Below are positions 23,397 to 36,030 of a stretch of DNA of 64,000 nucleotides, piece after piece. Each line of letters starts with the position of its first letter. Position 1 is the stretch's first letter. The position numbers were made by a program, and so were the translations under genes. Under the pieces are notes generated by a model. The model saw only the letters and a program-made list of their open reading frames with translations, ran no database searches and had not been told where the DNA came from. The DNA is from Omphalotus guepiniiformis (Eukaryota; Basidiomycota; Agaricomycetes; Agaricales; Omphalotaceae), in the NCBI GenBank assembly GCA_028554645.1, contig JAQOOI010000076.1, positions 248,001 to 312,000 of the forward strand, written 5' to 3'.

Positions 23397-26300
23397 ATGT
23401 GGGAACCGCTATCGTTGATTGTCTATGGCTACGCGGTTCATCCTTTGATCCCATCCCGACGCGACACTCGTTATTCTACTCGCACTCATCGTACCAGCGG
23501 TGTCACGGACGCTTCAGGTGATGACCCGGTTTACAGGGATGTCGTCTCACTTGAAGTTGGCGATGAAATCTATGCATTTGAAAAGTACACGCCAAGAGGA
23601 AAAGAGGTAGAGGGCATTTGGTATCGAGGGTATGTGCCTATGAATTTATGTAGAGCGTCTTGTGCTCATCACTCACACACTTCAACGAGCAGGTACGTCG
23701 TCTGTACGACTCGTCGACCGCTTGTTACTTGGGCGTTGTCTGGTGATTCATCTGCATCTGCACCTAAAATTGAAGAGCCTCAACAGGTCTTCATCGGGAT
23801 CTTCCCTGCATCTCATATACACATTCGTGATGAGCTTTCTGACGCAGAAGGCCGGCTGCAAAACCTTGCAAACTCTCTCAATGGCGCGGGAACGGTGAAC
23901 GGGCACGGGAGTGCAAGCTCGAACGCTGTAGAGACACTCTCTCAATGGAGCAGAAATCGAGATAACTTCAATGCGGGCATGAGTATTCTTAGGGAAGAGG
24001 ATGAGGATTTTGATACAGCTTCTTCCATGACTGGCGTCAGGTTACCACGTCTGGATCAAGCAAGCTTGTCTCATGCAGGCCTACCAGTCTATTCCCGAAG
24101 TTTACGGTCTTCATCACCTGCCGAATCGCAGATGATGAAGCCTCTTCCTCCTCGCCCATCCCTCAAGTCAGGAGACGATACAGCATCGGGAGCGGTTCAG
24201 CCCATCATAGATGAAATCGCGTCGGCATTGCGAGAATGGCACATATTGATGTTCCAATATCTTGCCAGGCGCGACTATAAACTGTTTCACATAGTCCGGG
24301 AGCACATCGAGTTTCTGCATTCGGGGAGACGACAGTTACTGGCGCAAACTCTGAGTGCCGAAGAAACTGTTAATATGCGACGGGATTGTGTGATTAGATT
24401 GGTTAGTGGAAACTTGGTGCAGGGACTCGATATAATTGTCCGACATCCTTCGTGGGGTGGCCTTGTGACGGTCGACGTGGAAGGGGAGATTGATGATCGT
24501 AGTTGGGTCAGCGCAATTCGTATGTATGCTATGCAAATGTCCCTAGCATACCTAGACGTTTCGCTCGACGAAACACCGCCTCGCTTATATCCTCTAGGAC
24601 CAAGCTCTGAGCAAGTAGCTTCGGCTCCTCTTCCAACTCCAGCTCACTCTGCCTTCCCTGACGCTCATCATCATAAAAGCCGTTCCAGATCTTTAGGGTA
24701 TCTAGGCTCCCCCCCTCCCCAAAAGCCGGCTACCGCTAAATTTTTTCATGCGTTCCTCGATCTTAAAGCTTTTGTCGCTTCCCCATGTTCGCCAGGCGAA
24801 ACAGCTGAACTATTTTTCTCACTCTACAAGAAACAAGAAGCTCAGTTCGTGACAGAAGATTTTTGTGTTGTTTTAAATCACAACGGCGTGCTCGCTCGCG
24901 ATCCCTCCAACCGTATTCGCACGTTGTTCACAGATCTGTCTCTGTCTGATGTGCAGGATCCTGTGTATCTCGTCTGCCGGATTATCAGGAATGGCGCGCT
25001 CAAAATTGGTAGCAATCTGAGTTCAGGCGTTTCGCCTGATAATGGACGTAGAGGTTCAGAGACTTCTGTACGGTTTGAAGCTGATACGTACGGGCCTGTG
25101 TCTCCGACCAGCCCTCGCACTGGGCTCCCGACTGATACCCAATTCCGGAGACCTTTTGGTTGTGCCGTTCTCGAACTCACGCATTTGGCCAAGATGGCTG
25201 CAAATGGGTTGGATGTATCAGCCACCAAAGAGTATACAATGCCAATATATGTTCCTACGAATGAAATATCATTTTCGATGTTGCACCAGAGCATCATCGA
25301 CAACAATACGAAGGAGTTTGAAAAGTCGGTGAGGTGAGATAATCCATTGAATTGTCTATGCTTGAGCTGAGCTAATTCATTGCGGTTGACAGAGCAGAGA
25401 TGCTGGTAGTAAATATCAAAACGTTCCGAGGGGACGCTCAAACCATCGTCAAGGAGAATACATCGATCCTGCAAGATATTCCGCACACCTTACGCCTCGG
25501 CTTTCCCGACGTTGTATTTCCTGGCGATGTTCGGAATGAGTTCTATATCAAATTATGGTCTGGTAGCTTTGCTAGTATTCCTAGTAATTCCAGCCGTCTC
25601 AGTGTCAGCAATTTTACGCGAGGTCAAATGGGGCCGACATACTCGAACATGCAAGTGAGCGTCGAAGTCAGGAATGAAGAAGGTCGAGTTATCGAAGGCG
25701 TCATCTCCCAGGGCAGCGGCGAGCCACTGATTTCTCAGTTTCACTCAATGATATTCCAGCGCTGCAATGAGCCGACGTACGGTGAACTTATAAAGGTTCA
25801 GTTGCCCCTTGAAGGTGTTCCTTCTTGGCATCTTTTCTTCACCATTCGCAATCGCACCGGTAGGGAGCGAGGGGGAAATCGTGGATTATCAGATACCGCG
25901 GATCGACCTTACGCTTTTGGGTACCTCCCTCTCTTCCCAGATCAGAGAGCTTTTGTGGAAGATGGTGGTCATCATCTGGTTTTATATCGTGCAGATAAAC
26001 TTGCACAAATCACCGCCGATCAATATCTCTCCTTGCCCCCACGGCTTGCAACCGGTCAGCGGCATGAAACCCTTGACATCCATCCAGATATGCAGCGTTT
26101 GGCACCTGCAACACGAGACACGTTGATTGTTCGATCTTCGCTTTGTTCCACCAAATACACCCAGAATCCTGTACTACTGAGCTTGTTGAACTGGGAGAAA
26201 GTGGAAAAAGATATCCTTATAACAGTTCTCACCAAATTCACGTTTGTCGGTGAGGTCGAGATTGTCAAGTTTCTTCGTGACATTTTCGACTCTCTCTTCG

Positions 26301-29300
26301 GCATCCTGGTCTCAAACCAAAATCAATCAGGTGAAATCGATCATCTAGTGTTCAATGCACTCGTGACCGTGTTGGGTATCATTCAAGACCGCCGGTTCAG
26401 CAACTTCCGACCTGTATTGGATGTTTACATCGAGAAACATTTTGGATGTGCCGCAGCTTCGTCCCATATCATTCACTCCATGAACCGGCTCCTCGCAACA
26501 CCTACCGCACCAGACACTGCTGCCCAGCTTCGAGCGTCGCTGAAAGTATGGCATTATATCATCAAGTTCATTGCTCGATCTCGAGAACTACAAAAAGCTA
26601 AAGAAATTGGCATGGGAAGTGGCGCTACCGCAGAGCATTTGGAAGCGACTTTCAAACGAGAACTACGGTCCCATCTTTCAGAGGTCACTCGGATGATGTC
26701 GACCTCTTCGCCAGCATCTATCATTGGTACACAGACTATTGCACTGCAGAATTTCACGTCCATCCTCCCTGAACTTGCGAAGATATTCTCAACAGTGGAT
26801 CTAGTATCCATTGTCACAACGTTCGCTACGAATACTGTGGCCGTAAAAGGCAAGATCGTGATCTGGAAACTCATCATGTACTTGCAAATTGTGGAAGGTT
26901 TTCTGTTTGACAATCCGCAGTCCCGGCCGCTATTGGTTGAAGCCGTTGTTTTGTGGATTAAACCTCACTTTGGTCGGTATGACGAGTATGCTCACACACA
27001 AAGCAATGACTCCGAAACCGCTCGTGATACTGCCAGAGTCAGTTGGCTAGAAAGCATCCGTCTCTGCGTCGCTATTATCGCAGTAATGCTTGACAAGCTG
27101 CAGCAGAGTCTCGTCTTGCCTGATATTGTGCAAGATCGGCGACGACTCAGAATGGAGCAGGATAATTTGGAATGTTTGTTACCATTGTTGCCTCGGTCAG
27201 TTTTCGCCTTACTTCCGCTTGCACTCAACTCAATGCATGAATAGATTACTGGACTCGTACCGTGAGTACTTGAGTCCTGAGTCAGTAAAGGTGTTGGAAC
27301 GTGCACCTTCGACCATCAAGGCGGCTGTGCCAGTGGCGTTTCCAGAGTCCTATCCGTTCTCTCTGTTGGCCTATCTTCCTGGCAGCGTTGCTTCAAAATC
27401 AGCACACGGCTATAACTTATTCAATCCTGGACTAGCAGAGACTGCCGTTGTGTTCTTGGTTCTCATCCTGTCCTCTCCTATTAAACATATTCTCAATTTC
27501 CTGGAAGCGAGCCTGGATATCGAAGGGCGCGAAAGATTTATCACTTTACTTTCCCACTTCTTCAGTGTTGCAACATCTATATTGGAGAACGACTGTTTTC
27601 CAAAGACGTGGCTCAACATCAACATCTTGGCACACATTGTTCTGATCAAGATGATGGATCCTGTTTCTGCCTTGCTGGTGAAGGAGTTCATTCCACCTCA
27701 AGAGTCGGAGGCCACTTTTGATCCTCGACTTTGGAGAGAAGCGTTTTCTATGCTTCTGAAGCTCCTTTCCTCGGAACAGCTCTGTATTGAGGAGTTTACT
27801 CCTCAGGTTGGTAAACTCATCTTATATCCATCAGACTATTTTAACAATGCTATCACAGAAACGCCGTGCAGTCTGGCGTTTAGCAGGCGATATTCGGGGA
27901 GATGGTGCCGGAATTATGCTGAATTTGTGGCAAGCTCTTGGATGGGCAGAGCATATATCTACTGCAGGGGAACCAGCGACTCGATATGGAGTGAGTATGG
28001 CAGGAACTGGTATCTTGCCTGCGAAACTGATCCATTTACAGGGTTATCAAGTATATCTGAACTCGCTCGTTGGCCACGTCGTCAATCTATGCCTGAGTCA
28101 CCATGAGCAACTACGGAACAATGCCGTGCAGATGCTATATAGTATGATAGTTTCAGATTATCATCAATCTGGCCACTTTGAAGGCATTGAGAACGAGCTT
28201 GTTACTCGATTGGACTCTTTGTTTATGTCCGAAACTCATAAAGACGACATTTCTGGCGCATTCTTTGTTGGACAATTGCGTCACTTATTCCTGACTTCAG
28301 ATGTCGACGAACAGCTCAGAGAGCGCGTTTCAAATTTCCTAGACTCAGTTGATCAGTTCCTAGAGTTGTTGCTCAGCGTCCGTGCTCTCCCGGAAGGCGA
28401 GGAGTTCGCCGATGAACGTGTTATTGCGACTGTAAGTCCTTTCTCTGTTGTTGAAGGCGTTGGATACTGACATACAACCTTAGCTTCGTCTCATGAACTT
28501 CATCCGACGGATAGGCCGAGATGAGATTTATATCAAATATGTTCATCAGCTCGTGAATGTAGGTGATTGTACAATGTAATTTATGCATAATGTTGACCTT
28601 GTTGCAGATGCACCTCCAATCGCAGAATTACATAGAGGCCGCTCTTACCCTCAAACTTCATTCCGATCTCTATCAATGGGAGTTGAACACTTTTGTTGGC
28701 CCTATGGAGGAACTGGGTTTACCGCAACAATCACAGTTTCATCGGAAGGAAACCTTGTGTCTCCTTATTCTCGATTATCTTGGTTTGTGGAACAGAAAAC
28801 ATGTACACAGTTCCTTTACTCATCAATTTAATAGGGAAGGGAAAGGCCTGGGAGCGAGCAATCGACATTTGCAAGGAGCTTGCATACCAGCATTCCGAAG
28901 TTACCTTTAACTAGTTGAGTGACTTTCCGGTCTCGCGGTGTGTTCTTTCCGCTTATTCATAATTGGCTTGTAGCGGGCGATTGTCTGAAATCTTGCGTCA
29001 TCAAGCCACCCTCCTCGAGCATATCGTCACGGATCAGCGATACTACTGTGATTACTACTTGGTCACTTTCTACGGTAATTTTCCTTCCGCCATCAGGGAT
29101 AAACGATTCATTGTAAGTAACTCACTCTTGATGTCATCGCTTGCGACATATCCATTCTGTAGTATCGCGGCTATGAGTGGGAGAAATTCGGTGCCTTCTG
29201 CGAAAGGATGCTCAACAAACATCGTGGCGCTCAGCTATTGAAGACAGTCGGCGACCCCTCAGTCGACATTCGATTCGGAAATGATCAGTACATCCAGTGC

Positions 29301-30563
29301 ACTGCGGTCACTCCTGAGCCAAATCGAGAGCTTCCTGTATTCACAAACCCGGATGTGCCCATCGCGGTTCGCGCGTATTATGAACACAGGTTTGTTCTCC
29401 TTCGAAAACGCCTTTCAATACTGACGCAGCCACCCCACAGTGCCATCAACTTATTCTCCACTTCTCGCCAAGTGAGACGGGTTGCACGGGACGGTACTGA
29501 GGAGATTTGGTTGGAGAAGGTGTACTTCACCACCGAAGAGACTTTCCCGACAGTGCTCCGTCGATCGCAAGTTGTCGATCAAGGAAGCATAGAGATCTCC
29601 CCGATCGAGAATGCTTTGTCTGAAGTAGAGCAAAAGACGAAGGAATTAACTGCTTTAAACCTTCGATATCAAGCGCTTGCTAAAACTGCGCAGGAAGTCT
29701 CTACGAATGCCCTGTCCATGGCTTTGAACTCTGCTGTAGATGCTCCGATGAATACTGGCGTGTCTGCATATAGACAGATGTTCTTCGGTCCTGATTTCAT
29801 TACCAGGAATCCGGAACAGGCAAATCATGTAGACAAGCTGAGGTCTGCCATCGATGAACAGGTCAGTTGTGTTTCGCGCCTGATTATTTCACGCTGACGT
29901 GAACTGACGGCTCTGGTGCAGGTTCGAATCATTGACAGCTGTCTCAAACTGCACGGCCACCTGTGTCCCCCCGAGTTCCTTCCTTTCCATGAAACACTCG
30001 AGAAGTTCTTTAGAAAGAATTTCCGAGAAGAAATACGTCGATTGGGCATCGAAGATGTCTCGGACACACTGACAATTTCTCCGTCAGTGAGATCTAATGT
30101 TGTAACAGCTCCATCTCAGTACCAAACGTCAGTCAATGGTGCTTCACTGAACAGAAGTGTATCAGTGTCCTCATCAGGACGCGACCCAAAAGCTCCTCCG
30201 CTGCAGCTTGGTAGATCACTATCGCCTCCGTCACTGTCTTCTCGATCGATTGGTCAAACAGAAACTACAGGTCTGAGCAGGCAGACACCATTACAGCGAC
30301 ATTTGGCACACCTCGCGCGGCACGGAATTAATGGTGTCTCCTCTTCACCTGGCGAAGCTCAGAATGGCAGCGACAACCTTTCTGCTGAGTCACCTCGGGA
30401 TTCGTTTGTCAACGTCGCACACGGATTACCTGCTGCACAAACTTCGGGCGCGTCTCTGATTACCTCAAACTTTGGAAGCAGTCTAGGGTCGCTGGGTTCT
30501 CTCAAAGAACGGTTTTCGCGATTTGGGAGTTTAAACTTTGGTCGACGTGGTAATAATGCGTAA
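23397..30563 (+). CDS. DCK1: DOCK-family Rho GTPase exchange factor (Dck1-like)
   Basis: Thirteen exons from 23397 to 30563 give 2,172 aa with all phases matching. An SH3-like domain opens the protein (MWEPLSLIVYGYAV, LEVGDEIYAFEKYTPR, FIGIFPASHIHIRD). The DHR-1/C2 lipid-binding domain begins near residue 625 (MLVVNIKTFRGDAQ) and includes HTLRLGFPDVVFPGD and RNEFYIKLWSG. Helical repeats follow. The DHR-2 catalytic region starts near residue 1615 (YIEAALTLKLHSDLYQWE) and shows RLSEILRHQATLLEHIV, YYLVTFYGNFPSAIRDK and FIYRGYEWEKFGAFCERML. The C-terminal tail is Ser-rich. DOCK GEFs with Elmo partners activate Rac or Cdc42 for polarity and stress signalling. The start at ATG 23397 (MWEPLS) was chosen over frames lacking ATG. 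Confidence 0.95.
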
Positions 30564-31037
30564 TTTATCTATTTAACTTTCGCTCAGGGACTTTTTTTTT
30601 TTTTGCCTTCTATCGGTGCTTTACTATCTGTCTTCTAATATGTTTAATCTATACCTCAGTTCAATTCCATTTTTATGTCTTTTTTGTCATCTCAACTTGT
30701 AGTAATAAGATTTTAGTCGTCACTGAATTGGATAAATGCATATACAGATACTGTCAAGCGCCACGCAATTCGGACATAAGAAAACAATCATATGATAAAT
30801 TTCAGAATCGGGGGCATAATCTTCGTAAAACAGAGATACAGGGGGGATTGTGCTACAGCTGCCGAACAAGAAGATATAACAGGATAATGATATGAGGAAT
30901 TTTTTTACAGATAAAGGATCCCTGATGAATCGGTATGCTTTGTGTTGTACAGTCCCAGGAAACACAAGAAACACTAGAAATGAACCATACAGATGTAAGA
31001 TTGGAACAACGAAAGAAGCAAAGAAGAGAAAAGGTCC
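30564..31037. other. Convergent 3' intergenic region
   Basis: 474 bp between the DCK1 stop (plus) and the stop of the Medusa-like gene (minus). AT-rich, with a T-tract at 30592-30604. No gene seen. Confidence 0.5.
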
Positions 31038-32850
31038 TTAGTAGAAGCTGGAAAGCGAATCTTCTCTAGAGAATGTGTAAGACCCATAACCACCATAGGA
31101 GTCAAATTCGCTCTCCACTCCATTGATTCCGATAGGTGGACCTTCAGACATCTCGGCCAGCTGGTAGGTGGCGAGTGGATGATATTCTCCTACCCCAAGG
31201 TCACCAGGCCTATTATGCCCTGCGACCCAGCCACCCAGATGCGAATCATCTTGCAAGTGTTGAGTCTGAGAATGCTCGGAAGAACTGCCATTTTCGTTGC
31301 TTGGTTGATAAAGGGAATAAGGATAATCGATGGAGGCATTGGAATGAGATGCAGGATGGCACAATGATTCCACACTATCTTGCGTGGAAAAGAGTAGGAG
31401 GCTGTGGTCGTCGAGAATGTTTTCGTATTTAGTGGTGATAGTCGGAGTGGGATGCACAAGCTCCGGATATTGCAACTCTGGCTCCGTGCCTGGCTGAACC
31501 ACCTGCGTGTCAGTGTAAGCAGACGGTGACGAGTGATCGTCGGATGGTTCAGCAGGAAGGGATACTGTAGAATCGGTAGGAGAAGACGTGTAGACATGCT
31601 GCATACGCCGTTTGTAAAACAAAGAGAAAACAACACTACATAGAGCGACTTACGTATTTGGATAAAATCTTGTCAAGTGCTTGGCCGAGAAGTGCCCATT
31701 CGAAAACTTTCAAATCTTTCTCAATGTTGCGCGGTTTTGGGTCCGGGAACTCCATGATACGCTGGAAAAAGAGCTCAAAACCTGGCTTGTGCTTTGACAC
31801 AGTAGTCGGTCTGAGGCCCTCAAGATTTCGTCTGATCCTGTTCTTTTCCTCCACGGGGAAGTCATCGTTTGTTAGCCGTTCGAGAAGATAGATGATGTCC
31901 ACAGAAGTGACGTAGCATGTACTTGTTTCTTCCCGATATATGCACGATATAACACTGTCGTTCTCGTTGTAGTCTTCCTGCAAGACGGGCTCGCAAGATA
32001 GGATAAGCTTGCGTCCATCTTGGACCTTTGTGAACCGAACCAAACGACGCCCAGCGCGAATCTCTGCGGGGTCCCACGCCGAGCACATTGAGTTGAGGGG
32101 AGTAATGATTTGGAGAATGGGGGTCTGTGCGTAAAGATCTTCGTCAATGTCCTTGGAAATAGGGTACTTTGCTCGCATAAGAGAATTGGCTCTGATACGA
32201 CGACTGTCTTGAGAAGATTTATGGCCGCGGGGCTTGGGGCTCTCGGATTTGATGATCGGGCGTGCTGCTGACGAAACAGTAGCTGCTCGCCGGCGCAAAA
32301 CTGGTGAGTCGCCAGTAGTAGGAACAGCTAATCTGTTGTCCACGGAGACCTGCCGCTTGTGCGACGGACGATTTCTTGAAGAGGAAGATCCTGAAACAAA
32401 GAAATCGACAGATAAGCGAGATGAATGAAGAAAAAAAGACCGGAAAAATGATTACTGACGCCCAGAAGAACCCGAAAGCCAATAGGTGAATTCGCCAAAG
32501 GTGACACAATCGAGAACCTGGCGATTGTTATCCAAGGCCTGAACTGACAGCAAAACCTTGTCGGAAGCGAGATGAGAGTCAAAGGAGGGCGCTGTGGCAT
32601 CCAACTGGAATCTGCCGTAGCTGACGTCGTCGAGCTCTCTGACTGAGGTAGCGACGGCTTTTGTACCAACGACTAGACGCAGAAAGACAGAATCTGAAGC
32701 ATTGTGATTGAAATGCAAACGGACGGAGACTGGAACGCCTGGCTCGCCCTCCTTTGGGGAATACTCAAGAACATGGAGCATATTGTTGGAAGAACGTGCA
32801 GCAGAAGAAATAGGAATAGGCGGAGTGTTAGGAATAGTGAGAGTGGCCAT
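31038..32850 (-). CDS. Medusa-like (MedA/Acr1-type) developmental regulator
   Basis: Three exons (32850-32460, 32390-31654, 31598-31038) give 562 aa. An N-terminal Ig/filamin-like region (HVLEYSPKEGEPGVPVSVRL, then SVFLRLVVGTKAVATSVREL) is followed by a basic Ser-rich linker. Then comes a highly conserved block: RAGRRLVRFTKVQDGRKLIL, SVISCIYREETSTCYVTSVD, IIYLLERLTNDDFPVEEKNR, NLEGLRPTTVSKHKPGFELF and FPDPKPRNIEKDLKVFEWAL. I link this block (DUF7082) to the Medusa family, which controls conidiation and mating programmes, but that link is from memory. The C-terminal tail is Ser/Tyr/Gly-rich and probably disordered. Lies 134 bp downstream of MED27 on the same strand. Confidence 0.65.
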
Positions 32851-32984
32851 AGGAGAATAAAATAAAAAAAGACGATGATGGTGGAATAGGATAGAAAGAT
32901 ATAAAAGTGCGGAAAAGCGCATAGGGGCCTTGCGAGCCTCGTGTTTTCCTTCTGCTTCCTTATTTGGAAAGACAAAAGATGTAT

Positions 32985-34073
32985 CTACCGACAGCTGACA
33001 TGTCTGGCCATCCATTTGCTTTCGTTCCATACTCGTTCCACCGCTGCAACATGACTTTCTGTACATATAACTCGTTCGCATCGTTCGCATCGCATCATGA
33101 ACATCTTTTCGTACGTGCAGAGCAGTTCCTGCTCACCGTTTGATGATTAGTTCTTTGTGTTTGTTCCCTTTCTCTTGTTGCTTACCATTATTCGTTGAAA
33201 TTCAATTTGGGGTTCTGACTGAATCATTCTGCCCAGTTGCTGGGACAGTATTCGATAGACTGTGTAGTCCGATTGCGAATGCGGCGATTTCTGATTGATC
33301 CATGTCAGCATGTTCGTTTTCCAGAAAAGATAATGCACTGGTCGACAAGCCAGTCGATCATACCCTTTCTCTCGGACCAAACACAGTCACCGTCTCCACA
33401 GCCAGCGAGGGATCGTCAGATGTATAGCCCGCGGTCAAATACGCCGTCAGCACGTCCTTTATGGTAAACCTCAAGATCGTTGGATTCTGCATAATTTGCT
33501 GTGTGCCACTCCGTGTTGCTTGCCATATTTGCAGCTTGCAGTTGGTAGAACGTTCTTTATTGAAAGAGCGGATATAATCGATCAGGTCCTGTATTTTCAG
33601 GGGAGCCACATTATCATTTGTTGACGGAAACAAAGACGTCAATTGGCGCTCTGATGCAATGTACGGCTGAGGCGATTCAGGTGACGGTGGTCGTCTGAAC
33701 AAAGCAAAGAGAAAAAAAAGGTAGTTGGGTTTGTCGGTCGGTCTGTCGTAGTCCACACGCAAAATTAAAAAAATGAAGCGAACCTTCGTTTTCTGTGTTC
33801 ACGGCGGAAGTTGTTTGCGATATTCGAACCATCAGCTGTTTCGCTATCTCGTGCGGCCTGGAGAGCAGACTGCACAGGTTCAGAGCGAAGACTCTGGGCT
33901 AGATCTTTCAGCTGTTGAAACTGCAACATGAAAGAAGGAGCAGGCAACGGAAGTGCATTTGAATTCACAGGAGACTGGAGAAGAACCTGTGGAACATGAC
34001 GCAAGGTTTGAACGCTACTGTATACTTCGGTTAACGCCTGCAGTTGGCTTTCGATGGTGGTAGTCGATATCAT
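32985..34073 (-). CDS. MED27: Mediator complex subunit 27
   Basis: Four exons (34073-33784, 33694-33364, 33290-33186, 33128-32985) give 289 aa. Mediator links activators to RNA polymerase II. The N-terminus is helical (IESQLQALTEVYSSVQTLRH, LQFQQLKDLAQSLRS). The C-terminal part has VFGPRERKSPHSQSDYTVYR, ILSQQLGRMIQSEPQ and the small cysteine motif CTYEKMFMMRCERCERVICT near the end, as expected for the Med27 C-terminal zinc-binding domain. The last exon (33128-32985) becomes visible only after removing a 57-nt intron; a shorter frame without it stops at 33147. Confidence 0.85.
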
Positions 34074-34086
34074 CTATTTTCCCAAA

Positions 34087-34358
34087 ATGGTAAGTTCCCT
34101 CGATATGTCAACAAGACCACGTGACTTGATCAGACACATATCCCCCGACCCCCGACATACCAAGTCTGTAGAATATGCAGTATATCTTCGAACCAGTTCG
34201 CCGGGTTTTCAACTTTTCCTGCAATGTCTTACACTTTTGCTTCTCGCACGAATCTCGAAGGGGTGGCCATCGAGTGGTTACAATTAGAGTATGCCAGATT
34301 GAATCTGACAAAGTTGCAGCTAACATCGCGTCCAGATGACGATGCCTCTGAAGAATAA
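34087..34358 (+). CDS. Possible small gene, start codon alone in exon 1
   Basis: CAAAATG followed at once by a consensus GTAAGT donor; joining to CAG at 34131-34133 gives 76 open codons (75 aa): MTHIPRPPTYQVCRICSISS, then an amphipathic helix (EWLQLEYARLNLTKLQL) and an acidic end (PDDDASEE). The frame is open from the acceptor to the stop. The intron would be only 44 nt. The start is 13 bp from the MED27 start on the other strand, so transcripts would overlap. I recognise no family. It may instead be MED27 5' region. Confidence 0.33.
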
Positions 34359-34546
34359 TGCGAATGTTGGGACCTGAGCGTGTCAAAGCTGAGTATAGAG
34401 CTACCTTGAATAGTAAATCTTTTTTCTCTGGCCTTAGACCCTAAACTTTAAAAAGCGAGCCAAACACGAGACGGAGGAATATCTCGAGAATAGAGAAAAC
34501 ATCCATTTGCAATGAATGAATGAATTATTCCAGGAACAAGACGTGA

Positions 34547-35982
34547 TCAACCTCTATCTGTCCGACCAACATCTTCCAGGCGAGTCAAAAGCCCGCTAAC
34601 TCTCTGCTCCAATCCTTCAACATTCCCACTGACAACCCGTCGATTCTCCTCTAGACTCTTCTCCACAGTCTGTACAGCGCTCTCCAATTCATTCAATGAA
34701 TCTCTCATCTTTGCCTGTTCGCCTTCTAGCCCTTCCAGCGTCTTTTGAAATTCGCCGGCAGACGCGTGCAGTGCAGACAGTGTACGCAACCGGGTAAGTA
34801 TATGCGGGATCTGAGGCAGAGCGGGATTGAGTCGTTGTAGAATGGGTACGATATCGCTCGGTAGTTTGACGACGTTCTCCCCTCCGTTGGCATTTGGTTG
34901 CGAAGGGTGGCGTCGATGGGCGTGCTGAACGGATGAAACGCGATCCAAGTCGGACATGAGAAGTTTCAAGCGCCGAGAGATATTATCTACATGTCGAGGG
35001 ACCGTTAACGCGTGAAGCTGATTGTGTATTTTCGATATCTGGGTGACAAGGGGAAGTGGAAGTGGTGACGTCTAAAAAGAAATTAGTTCAACGTACTCAC
35101 TCTGCGAAAAACACCATACCTCATCAATGGCAGTAGTAGATGATCCCACTAGCTTCTCCAGCTCTGCCAATCTTCTATCCATATCAACCAGACCACGAAT
35201 CTCAGGCTTGGCTTCCTGCTCTTTATCTGCCTCCGACTGTTTCTCAATGACAGACTCGCCAATAGACGAGTCATTATGAGGTTGACCAAGCACCAGATTG
35301 ACCAATTTACCCCTCCCTTCTTTTCCTTTCCTGATCTTCTCTAATCTACCTCGCACATCAACAAGTCCACGTATCAGCTCTCCGGGATCGACGTTCTCTT
35401 CCTCTCTTTCCTTCTGAAGTAGCGGATTCGACGGGTCGGCGAGCTCTGATTCGAGCGACGACAGTTCAAGCTGGAGGTTCTTTAGTCGGCGGGACAGAGG
35501 CACTGGACGTGAAGCTTGTGTGTCGAGGTCAGAATTAGAGGAAGTGGGTGAAGGCGGGTAAACATAGTGTGTCCGAGGTCGTTCTAGAAACAATTTGTTT
35601 ATTCAAAGTTCAAAATTCTCTCACTTGATAAACACATACCCCGTCTCTTCTCAGCTTTCCGAAACCTCTTGCTGGCTTCTTCAGCACCCATCAGATGAGT
35701 AACATCAAGTTCCTCTCTGTTCGTCGGTTCAGCAGTTCTACCTGTCGTCGCAGATCGCGTAGGCAGCGCCTCGTCATCGCTGGAATCTCCCTGAAAGCAG
35801 ATTAACCCTATTTAACACGCTGGAGGATGAAACTCACATGAGTTTGTGAAGACGGAAAGACGTCTTCCGTCTCGTAGACATCCTGCGCAGTGTCCTTTTC
35901 TCGATTGAATAAAGAATGAAATAAGTAACGAGAAGGAAAGACTGACGATATCTGGCAAATTCGCGTACTTGTTTGCACTCAT
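34547..35982 (-). CDS. Dynamitin (dynactin subunit 2)
   Basis: Five exons (35982-35947, 35894-35838, 35790-35640, 35583-35120, 35071-34547) give 410 aa. Dynamitin holds the dynactin shoulder together for dynein-driven transport. The N-terminal anchor MSANKYANLPDIDTAQDVYE with TEDV is diagnostic. Long coiled coils follow (SRRLKNLQLELSSLESELAD, GLVDMDRRLAELEKL, QAKMRDSLNELESAVQTVEK), as does the family's middle segment SEADKEQE. Exon 1 codes just 12 residues. The start is 48 bp from the divergent MSM1 start. Confidence 0.92.
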
Positions 35983-36030
35983 GGGTGAAAAGCAGGATGA
36001 GGTTTACGCGTATTGATTCTCATTTCTCAA

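Noticed and set aside
29921..29932. GGTTCGAATC, a perfect tRNA B-box
   Set aside because: It lies in a DCK1 exon start (VRIIDS), has no A-box at the right distance, and no cloverleaf can be drawn. Chance match.
30592..30604. T-tract as a poly(A)-type retroelement footprint
   Set aside because: It is an isolated homopolymer in a 3' UTR with no target-site duplication or element sequence nearby.
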